From positions 3,286,001 through 3,350,000 of the forward strand of contig NZ_CP014766.1 in assembly GCF_001611675.1 (NCBI RefSeq): a stretch of 64,000 nucleotides of DNA. Direction: 5' to 3'. The notes under the pieces were generated by a model, which was not told the origin of the DNA, searched no databases, and worked only from the letters and a program-made list of their open reading frames with translations. Of this stretch, positions 51,533 through 58,602 are shown in pieces. Every line of letters starts with the position of its first letter. Position 1 is the first letter of the stretch. Origin of the DNA: Pontibacter akesuensis (GTDB lineage: Bacteria; Bacteroidota; Bacteroidia; Cytophagales; Hymenobacteraceae). Both the position numbers and the translations under genes were made by a program.

Positions 51533-52048
51533 ATGGCCTATCCAAATCAAAGTATGAAACGGGTGGATATAGTTGAAATAAAAGAATTAACAGCTGGCCA
51601 GAAAAGGCAGGTGCTACAGCTGTGGAACCAGGAATACCCGGTGCAGTTGCAGTATGCGGCTCTTGCTGCGTTCGAAGAGTATCTTAAAGGCTTGATGCAG
51701 AAGCGGCATTATTTGCTTCTTAGCGAGGCCGGAGAAGTATGCGGTTGGTTTTTTCTTTTTGAACGGGCGGAAGAAACCTGGTTTGCCTTGTTAGTAGATG
51801 GTAAGTTGAAGGGGAGAGGGTACGGAAAACGTCTGCTGCGCCTTGTTCAGGAAAAGGAGAGCCAACTGAGCGGCTGGGTCATAGATCATGATAGGGACGT
51901 GAAAAGCAACGGAGAGAAGTATAACTCTCCCTTAGACTTCTACCTGAAAAATAATTTTAAGGTATGTCCGGAGGAGCGGCTGGGGACGGAGAAAATATCA
52001 GCTGTGAAAATTAGGTGGATTAGAGAATCAAACACTACATCCTGTTGA
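51533..52048 (+). CDS. GNAT-family N-acetyltransferase
   Basis: A 171-residue acetyltransferase-like protein. The acetyl-CoA binding loop is LKGRGYGKRLLRLV, preceded by the strands SEAGEVCGWFFLFE and TWFALLV; the C-terminus is FYLKNNFKV. The substrate is unknown. The start may be the ATG at 51554 (MKRVDIVEIKELTA), seven codons in. The gene is framed on both sides by copies of the same 33-base palindrome, which suggests insertion or movement as a unit. Confidence 0.8.
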   Translation: MAYPNQSMKRVDIVEIKELTAGQKRQVLQLWNQEYPVQLQYAALAAFEEYLKGLMQKRHYLLLSEAGEVCGWFFLFERAEETWFALLVDGKLKGRGYGKRLLRLVQEKESQLSGWVIDHDRDVKSNGEKYNSPLDFYLKNNFKVCPEERLGTEKISAVKIRWIRESNTTSC

Positions 52049-52087
52049 CTCTGCCGACGCAAGCGTTTTTACTGCTACGAAGCAACA

Positions 52088-52121
52088 GACGCTGCGAGGT
52101 TCTGCGAACACTCGCAGCGTC
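52088..52121. repeat. REP-like palindrome, copy 3
   Basis: GACGCTGCGAG (52088-52098) pairs exactly with CTCGCAGCGTC (52111-52121). Differs from the copy at 51488-51520 at few positions. Confidence 0.75.
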
Positions 52122-52234
52122 TTTTAACGCATAGTCCGGCTATACTTGTCAGGATTTATTTTCCGGCTTCTCAAGTATAAATGCTCCCACTTTTTAAGCT
52201 TCTAATTTCTACTTAAATTAAGCCCCTCATTTAG

Positions 52235-52242
52235 TACCTTTG
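52235..52242 (+). promoter_or_regulatory. -7 promoter element placed for a leaderless transcript (ddl)
   Basis: TACCTTTG fits TAnnTTTG and ends five bases before the ATG at 52248. The same octamer lies in the same place ahead of the aminotransferase gene. Confidence 0.55.
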
Positions 52243-52247
52243 CCTGT

Positions 52248-54950
52248 ATGAAAGTAGGAATCTTTTTCGGTGGTCCGTCGCGTGAGCGGGAAATCTCGTT
52301 TGCGGGTGGCCGTACGGTTTACGATAATTTAGATAAAGCACTCTTTGAAGCCGTTCCGGTATTTGTGGACAGCCTCGGCAACTTCATCCGCCTCGACTGG
52401 CAGTACATCTACAAAGGCACTATCCGCGACTTTTACCCGCCGGTGGAGGCACTGCCTGAGAGCGAGCACGGCCTGCAGATCTACCTGGAGTCGTTGGGTG
52501 AGCTGAGTATCGAAGAGCAGGACAAGATCATTGCTAAAGCGGGTAAGCGCCTGCAGCCAAACGAGTTCAAGCAGTATTTTGACTTTGCGTTTCTGGCGCT
52601 GCACGGCCCTTACGGCGAAGATGGCAGTATACAGGGCTTACTGGAGTGGTACCACATCCCGTATTCCGGCTCCGGCATACTTCCCTCTGCGATTGGAATT
52701 GACAAGGCGGCGCAGAAAGAACTGCTGAAGCAGAACGGCTTTGCCACGCCCGGTTACAGCCTGATCAAGTATAGCGACTGGGCCGACCACAGCAAGCGGG
52801 AGTCGATTTTTGAGCAATTGGTAGCGCAACTGGGTCTGCCGCTGGTACTGAAGGCGCCGCATCAGGGCTCTTCCATCGGCATCTCTATCGTGAAGGAGAA
52901 AGATTTTACCACCTTCGAGACAGGGGTAGACCGCAGTTTCTTCACCAAAACCATTTACAAGAGCCAGTGGCTGGCAATGGGCGAGGAGAAGCAGCTGACA
53001 AGTATAAAACAGCTGGTGGACATCCGTGAGGGTATCGGCATGCCGGTACTGCTGCAGGATGGCTCCATCATCTATCACCCGGAAGAGCTTTTCAACCACA
53101 TTAACCACACCTTCTCCAGCTCCGCTACCGACAGCATCACACTTACCAATGTGGAGCACGAGCAGCAGGTGCTGGTAGAGGCTTTTATACAGGGCAAAGA
53201 ATTCTCCTGCATTGTAGTGCAGGACGAGCAGGGACAGCCGATTGCCTTGCCGCCTACCGAGATCGTAAAGGGCAATGAGATGTTTGACTACCGCTCAAAA
53301 TACCTACCGGGTTTGAGCCGTAAGATTACACCAATTAACCTGCCTGTAGAGCAGATACAGCAAATCCGGAAAGACTGCAGCAAGCTTTTCAAGGACTTTG
53401 GCTTTAACGTGTATGCGCGTCTGGATGGCTTTATAACGGAAACTGGGGACATTTTCCTGAACGATCCGAACACGACTTCAGGCATGCTGCCTTCGTCGTT
53501 CTTCTTCCACCAGGCCGCAGAAATAGGCTTGAACCCATCGCAGTTCCTGACTTATATCATCCGAACGTCGGTGGCTGAGCGTCTGAAAACCGGTAAAGAC
53601 ACCGTGAAGCTGACGCGATTGCTGCAAAAGCTCGATAAATCCATACAGGAGCAGCAGGCGCACCGGCACGATAAAATCCGGGTGGGTGTGATCATGGGCG
53701 GTTACTCTTCTGAGCGCCATATCTCGGTGGAGAGCGGTCGTAATATCTACGAGAAGCTTTCTTCGTCTACCAAGTATGAGCCGCTGCCCATCTTCCTGAC
53801 GGGCAGCAACGAGTCGCACCGCCTGTACACCATTCCGATCAACGTGATGCTGAAGGACAATGCCGACGACATCAAGGAGAAAGTGCATTACTTTGAGAAA
53901 GGTGGAAAGCCGCACCCGGTGCTGGCGCAGATCACGGAAGAAGCCGAAAGCATCACCCGCAAGTATACGGGCAGTACGCTGCAGGAGCCGCAGCGCATTA
54001 GCTATGAGCAGCTGAAAAATCTGACCGATGCGGTGTTCATTGCCCTGCACGGTCGCCCGGGCGAGGATGGGGCACTGCAGGCGGAGTTAGAGAAGCTGTA
54101 CATCCCGTACAACGGCTCTGGTATCCGCTCGTCTCAAATCACCATCAACAAGTATGAAACCAACGAGATACTAGCCAAACACGGTGTACCGGTGGCAAAG
54201 CATGCCATGGCCCTCAAAGAGGATTGGATGCAGGACAAGGAAGCTTTCTTTCAGGGTATAGAGGCAGCGTTTCCGTATCCGTTTATTGCCAAGCCCGCAG
54301 ACGATGGCTGCAGCTCAGCCGTTAAGAAGATAAAGAACCGCCAGGAGCTGGCAGCGTTTTCTCACCTGATCTTCCGTGAGATGGAAGAATTGGATACCGA
54401 ATGCGCCCGCACCTTGTCGCTTGGCTTTAAGGAAGAATTCCCGAATAAGGCAGGCTTTCTGGTGGAAACACTAATCTCCCGAAACGGAGCCAAGCATTTC
54501 CTGGAGATTACGGGCGGTTTGCTTACCAAGTATGATCCGGATGGCACAGTGAACTACGAAATATTTGAGGCATCTGAGGCATTGGCTGAAGGCGAGGTGC
54601 TGTCGCTGGAGGAGAAGTTTCTGGCGGGAGAGGGGCAGAACATTACACCCGCCCGCTACGCCGCTGACCCGGTGCGTCGCCAGAAAATTTCAGATAAAGT
54701 AAAGGAAGACCTGCGCCGTGTGGCCCAGATTCTGAACATCGAAGGCTATGCCCGCATCGATGCCTTTGTGCGCGTGCTGGAAAATGACGAGGTGGAGACG
54801 ATCATTATAGAAGTGAACTCGCTGCCGGGCATGACGCCGGCCACCTGTATCTTCCACCAAACCGCCATTAACGGTTACAAGCCTTACGACTTTATCGACC
54901 GCATCCTGCAGTATGGCGTGGAGCGTACCAAGATGAAGGGACAGTTATAA
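52248..54950 (+). CDS. ddl: Tandem-duplicated D-alanine--D-alanine ligase
   Basis: A 900-residue protein made of two complete ligase copies, residues about 1-470 and 475-900; the usual enzyme has about 310-370. Each copy has the N-terminal Rossmann start (FFGGPSREREIS; IMGGYSSERHIS), the ALHGPYGEDG/ALHGRPGEDG loop, the ATP-grasp Lys segment (VLKAPHQGSSIG; IAKPADDGCSS) and the metal end (YARLDGF..NDPNTTSGMLP; YARIDAF..EVNSLPGMTP). In the first copy the metal-binding Glu is replaced by Asp and the SLPGMTP loop is altered, so the second copy is the more canonical. It makes D-Ala-D-Ala for peptidoglycan; the first copy may bind another D-amino acid, act as regulatory half, or have lower activity. 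It is followed by the PASTA gene. Confidence 0.93.
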   Translation: MKVGIFFGGPSREREISFAGGRTVYDNLDKALFEAVPVFVDSLGNFIRLDWQYIYKGTIRDFYPPVEALPESEHGLQIYLESLGELSIEEQDKIIAKAGKRLQPNEFKQYFDFAFLALHGPYGEDGSIQGLLEWYHIPYSGSGILPSAIGIDKAAQKELLKQNGFATPGYSLIKYSDWADHSKRESIFEQLVAQLGLPLVLKAPHQGSSIGISIVKEKDFTTFETGVDRSFFTKTIYKSQWLAMGEEKQLTSIKQLVDIREGIGMPVLLQDGSIIYHPEELFNHINHTFSSSATDSITLTNVEHEQQVLVEAFIQGKEFSCIVVQDEQGQPIALPPTEIVKGNEMFDYRSKYLPGLSRKITPINLPVEQIQQIRKDCSKLFKDFGFNVYARLDGFITETGDIFLNDPNTTSGMLPSSFFFHQAAEIGLNPSQFLTYIIRTSVAERLKTGKDTVKLTRLLQKLDKSIQEQQAHRHDKIRVGVIMGGYSSERHISVESGRNIYEKLSSSTKYEPLPIFLTGSNESHRLYTIPINVMLKDNADDIKEKVHYFEKGGKPHPVLAQITEEAESITRKYTGSTLQEPQRISYEQLKNLTDAVFIALHGRPGEDGALQAELEKLYIPYNGSGIRSSQITINKYETNEILAKHGVPVAKHAMALKEDWMQDKEAFFQGIEAAFPYPFIAKPADDGCSSAVKKIKNRQELAAFSHLIFREMEELDTECARTLSLGFKEEFPNKAGFLVETLISRNGAKHFLEITGGLLTKYDPDGTVNYEIFEASEALAEGEVLSLEEKFLAGEGQNITPARYAADPVRRQKISDKVKEDLRRVAQILNIEGYARIDAFVRVLENDEVETIIIEVNSLPGMTPATCIFHQTAINGYKPYDFIDRILQYGVERTKMKGQL

Positions 54951-55024
54951 AGAGTTAAAAAAATTAAAAGTTAAAGAGTTTGAAGGTGTTTTATAGAAGT
55001 CTAATGTCTTTTATCTAATATCTA

Positions 55025-55819
55025 ATGTCTCAAATAAAACCCATGTTTAAAGCAAATTCTTTTGTAAGTGTCTTGGTGCATCTGACGATAATGGCGGCGA
55101 TTGTTGCCGCACTTATTTTCGGCTTCTTTTACCTGTACCTGCCCTCTGCCACTAACCATGGCGAAACGATATCAGTGCCGAAGATTACCGGTATGCAGCT
55201 GGGGGATGCGGAACAACTGCTGGAGGAGCAGAGCCTTCGCTACTTCATCAACGACTCTACTTACAGGTCGGACCAGAAGCCGTTTGAGATACTGACGCAG
55301 GACCCGGCGCCGGGGGCGAAGGTGAAAGAGGACCGGAAGATTTACATCTCCGTGAACATGAAGAACCCGCCGATGATCAAGATGCCGAAGCTGATTGACG
55401 GATCGGTGAAAAACGCAGAGCTCATCCTCAAAAGCTACGACCTGAAAAAAGGCAAGATCACGTACGTGCCGGACCTGCAGCAGAACGCTGTGCTGAAGCA
55501 GTTTGTTGGCGGAAAAGAAGTTGCGCCGGGGGCTTTGGTGCCAAAAGGCGCTGTGGTGGACCTGCACGTGGGCGACGGTCTGGGTAATACAGAGTTTGAG
55601 GTACCCAGTGTGGTGGGTATGCCGGTGGATGAGGCATCGGTGCTGCTGGCAGGGCAGGGGCTGCAGGTTGGCAACATTTTCTACGACGCCAGCAGTACAG
55701 AGCCGACAGGAACTGTTGTGAAGCAGCGTCCTTTTGCCGAAGTGGGCGCCAAGATTCGCGTAGGCGAACTGGTAGACTTATGGGTGGCCGGCGACGAGCA
55801 GCTGCAGGGAATAGAGTAG
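55025..55819 (+). CDS. PASTA-domain membrane protein
   Basis: A 264-residue protein with an N-terminal anchor (VLVHLTIMAAIVAALIFGFFYLYL, about residues 15-38) and three PASTA domains (about 45-115, 115-190 and 190-258). PASTA repeats bind peptidoglycan stems or beta-lactams in Ser/Thr kinases and PBPs; here there is no kinase or PBP part. The position behind ddl agrees with a cell-wall-sensing or scaffold role in the periplasm. A hairpin follows. Confidence 0.9.
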   Translation: MSQIKPMFKANSFVSVLVHLTIMAAIVAALIFGFFYLYLPSATNHGETISVPKITGMQLGDAEQLLEEQSLRYFINDSTYRSDQKPFEILTQDPAPGAKVKEDRKIYISVNMKNPPMIKMPKLIDGSVKNAELILKSYDLKKGKITYVPDLQQNAVLKQFVGGKEVAPGALVPKGAVVDLHVGDGLGNTEFEVPSVVGMPVDEASVLLAGQGLQVGNIFYDASSTEPTGTVVKQRPFAEVGAKIRVGELVDLWVAGDEQLQGIE

Positions 55820-55840
55820 CACAGGAAGGAATAAATCAGG

Positions 55841-55869
55841 AGCGCCTGCCAGAAACGGCGGGCGCTTTC
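55841..55869 (+). terminator. Terminator behind the ddl-PASTA operon
   Basis: AGCGCCTGCC (55841-55850) pairs with GGCGGGCGCT (55857-55866) with one wobble, then TTTCG; a short T-tract makes this a moderate call. Confidence 0.55.
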
Positions 55870-56043
55870 GTTATACATGCAGGAGGTGGCTTTCCGCTGC
55901 AAACGCGCTGGGCACTTCCTTTGCGCTGTAAGGAGGCAAATTTGCCTTCGGATATTAAATTACACTTGATACTTGCCCTGGCTGCTCCGCGGCGTTAGAA
56001 GCAAGGCTATACTTTCAGTAAACGGGTTTATGGTACATTGAGC

Positions 56044-57861
56044 ATGAGAAAACAGCTGGCGCTTATACTTGGTATCCTGTGCTGTGCGGCAGGAGCCACG
56101 GCACAGGTAGTGTTGCAGCCCCTGCAGCAGGAGGCAGGGCGTGCGGTGCAACAGGCTGCGCCAGCCTTACGCGCGCCGGCTGCTTTGTCGCTTCCTTTTT
56201 TTGACGATTTCTCAGGCGCCAACACCCTCAATACGCAGCGCTGGAACAGCACCGGTGTGACTGTCAACAACCGCTTTGGCTTTGAGCCGCTCACCAAGAA
56301 TGTAGCCAGCCTGGATGGGTTAAACAGCCTTGGAATGCCCTACGCACCGGGTTCGGTATCGGCAGGGGCCTCCGACACACTCGCCTCTGCGCCTATACTA
56401 CTCGGCGGCCTCACACCGGCTGACTCTGTGTACCTGAGCTTTTACTGGCAATCCGGTGGCTTGGGCGATGTGCCGGATCTGACGGAAAACAACCTGCGCT
56501 ACCTGGTGCTGGAGTTCAAGGACAACACCGGCAGCTGGCAGGAAGTATGGCGGCAGTCGGCTGTAGGCAGGGCCACCGACTTTGCACAGTTTTTTGTAGG
56601 GCTGCGGGAACCACGCTATTTCCACAGCGGCTTTCAGTTCAGGTTCCGCAACATCGGTTTGCGAAACGGGCTGGCTGATGTATGGAACCTGGATTATATT
56701 GTGCTGGATAAAAACAGGCGCAAAGGGCAGAACACCACCCGCGACATCGCCATCAGTGAGGGTGTGAGCCGACTGCTGAAGCATTACACCGCCATGCCTG
56801 CCCGGCAGTTTCTGCAGAACCCTGAGGCTGAGCTGGCCGAAGAGGTGCGGGCAACACTCAACAACCTCGGTAATATGCCTGGTGCCATCAGTTGGAGAGG
56901 CTATGTGAAGCGGCTGGGTGCCACAAGTGCCGATACATTTCTACGGGGCCAGGCGCTGATTCCTGCCATGGCTCGCCAATATGAAATTGCGGGTACCCCC
57001 ACGCTAGCCAAAACACGACTGCCGGCATCCGGGGAGTTTACCCTGCAACATGGCATTCTGTTGGACACCAAGGAGCAAAACCCTTTGCAGCGGACAAATG
57101 ACTCCACTGCCCGCAAAACCGTTTTTTCTGATTACTATGCCTACGATGACGGCACGGCAGAGGCAGGCTTCAGCTTTGTGAGCTCCGGAAACGGGAACGT
57201 GCTGGTGGCGCAGCGGTACGACCTGAGCCAGCCTGACCAGGTTTCCGCGTTCCGCGTGTACTTCCCGAAAGTTGGAAAGAGCATCGAAGGCACATTCATT
57301 ACCTTCCGGGTATGGGCCGCCGCGGATAGTTTACCGGGAGAAACACTCTACCAGCAGAACTTCAGCATCCGGTACAGTACCATCCAGAATGAGTTTTACG
57401 AGGTGGTGCTGGATAAGCCGGTGCCTGTTGAAGGCAGCTTCTATGTGGGCTGGTCCCAGCCAAGTTCCCAGTACATCAACATCGGGTTCGACAGGAACGA
57501 AAGTGCCGCTGGCCGCCGCTTTACGTATACAGTGGCTACGGGCTGGATAGAGGAAGCCATGTTTGATGGTGCCGTAATGCTGCGCCCTGTGCTTAAAGGC
57601 GAGCCGCTCGGGATTGAAGACGAACGCTACAGCAAGGCAATGCGGGTATATCCGAACCCCAGCACAGGCGAGGTAAACCTCAGCGCACCGTATGAACAGG
57701 TACAGGTATACGATATGCTGGGCCGCCTCCTGCACAGCCAGCAGTACAAAGCAGGGCAGCAAACCCTGCAACTCGGACATTTGTCGCCGGGACTTTATAC
57801 TTTGCGTATTCAAAACAGAAAAGCGATTATCACCAAAAAAATAATATTGACAAAACCATGA
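56044..57861 (+). CDS. T9SS-exported protein with C-terminal type A sorting domain
   Basis: A 605-residue secreted protein: signal peptide (ALILGILCCAAGATAQ), then a jelly-roll/beta-rich body (about 45-500) with VASLDGLNSLGMPY and LDKPVPVEGSFYVGW, and a T9SS type A sorting domain in the last 75 residues (VYPNPSTGEVNLSAP, VQVYDMLGRLLHSQQ, LSPGLYTLRI, ending KIILTKP). Likely a surface or released protein. The frame begins at TTG 56038, but ATG at 56044 is the better start. The stop overlaps the rhodanese ATG by four bases, an odd partner for a surface protein. Confidence 0.9.
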   Translation: MRKQLALILGILCCAAGATAQVVLQPLQQEAGRAVQQAAPALRAPAALSLPFFDDFSGANTLNTQRWNSTGVTVNNRFGFEPLTKNVASLDGLNSLGMPYAPGSVSAGASDTLASAPILLGGLTPADSVYLSFYWQSGGLGDVPDLTENNLRYLVLEFKDNTGSWQEVWRQSAVGRATDFAQFFVGLREPRYFHSGFQFRFRNIGLRNGLADVWNLDYIVLDKNRRKGQNTTRDIAISEGVSRLLKHYTAMPARQFLQNPEAELAEEVRATLNNLGNMPGAISWRGYVKRLGATSADTFLRGQALIPAMARQYEIAGTPTLAKTRLPASGEFTLQHGILLDTKEQNPLQRTNDSTARKTVFSDYYAYDDGTAEAGFSFVSSGNGNVLVAQRYDLSQPDQVSAFRVYFPKVGKSIEGTFITFRVWAAADSLPGETLYQQNFSIRYSTIQNEFYEVVLDKPVPVEGSFYVGWSQPSSQYINIGFDRNESAAGRRFTYTVATGWIEEAMFDGAVMLRPVLKGEPLGIEDERYSKAMRVYPNPSTGEVNLSAPYEQVQVYDMLGRLLHSQQYKAGQQTLQLGHLSPGLYTLRIQNRKAIITKKIILTKP

Positions 57862-58163
57862 TAGCAGCAACCGATATTACAGCCGAAGAACTGAAGGAGC
57901 GCCTCAACAAGGGAGAAACGCCGATCATTATTGATGTGCGTGAGGATTGGGAATACCAGGAAACAAACATTCCGGGTGCGCAGAATATTCCCTTAGGTGT
58001 GCTGCCACAGCGCCTGGAGGATCTGGATGAGATGAAGGACCAGGAAGTGATCGTGCAGTGCCGTTCCGGCGCCCGCTCAGCCTCAGCCAAAGCGTTTCTG
58101 CAGCAGCAGGGTTTCAGCAATGTGCGCAACCTGCTTGGCGGCATTCTGGCCTACAACGGGTAG
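57858..58163 (+). CDS. Rhodanese-like domain protein
   Basis: A 101-residue single rhodanese domain with the active-site loop CRSGAR, cysteine C68, and the leading IIDVREDWEYQETNIPGAQNIPLG. Transfers sulfane sulfur to a thiol acceptor or is a thiol-redox protein; cytoplasmic, no signal peptide. The ATG overlaps the end of the T9SS gene, so the two are translationally coupled even though one product is exported. A strong terminator follows. Confidence 0.93.
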   Translation: MIAATDITAEELKERLNKGETPIIIDVREDWEYQETNIPGAQNIPLGVLPQRLEDLDEMKDQEVIVQCRSGARSASAKAFLQQQGFSNVRNLLGGILAYNG

Positions 58164-58199
58164 GCAACAACAGGGGAATTAGCATCTTAAGCATGCTGG

Positions 58200-58236
58200 A
58201 AAGGCAGAAAGAATTACTTCTTTCTGCCTTTTTGTT
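58200..58236 (+). terminator. Rho-independent terminator
   Basis: AAAGGCAGAAAGAA (58200-58213) and TTCTTTCTGCCTTT (58218-58231) pair exactly with a TTAC loop and a T-run. Confidence 0.9.
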
Positions 58237-58602
58237 TTACAGTACGCTCATCAAGTATAAAGACTCATCTACCTAAAGCACCATTCCTCTTTCTTCTTCC
58301 GCTAGCTTGAAATAGTGTAGCCGACAGTAATAGTTAATCGGGTTTATTTGAAGTTGTACGTCCTGTGTTTAAACATGTAAAAAATTGTCTTACAGGCGGT
58401 TGCTTGAAGGGGTGAGTTTGTCTGAAAAATCGGGTAAAGCCAAATATTCTGTTCTAATAGTTTAATTTTTCAGAAGGGAAAGGGACGTATATAGCATATG
58501 TTATTTTTTTAATGGAGCCAAAGTCCAGCAGGCATAGTTGCTTCGTATCTACCGAACATTTCACCTTAAACTATATATGTCCAAACTTTACTCTTAACCT
58601 TT
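58237..58602. other. AT-rich leader region ahead of the S8 protease gene
   Basis: About 370 bases with no open frame, poorer in G+C than nearby genes; likely to hold the promoter of the protease gene. I see no perfect TAnnTTTG element near the start, nor a riboswitch-like fold. Confidence 0.45.
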
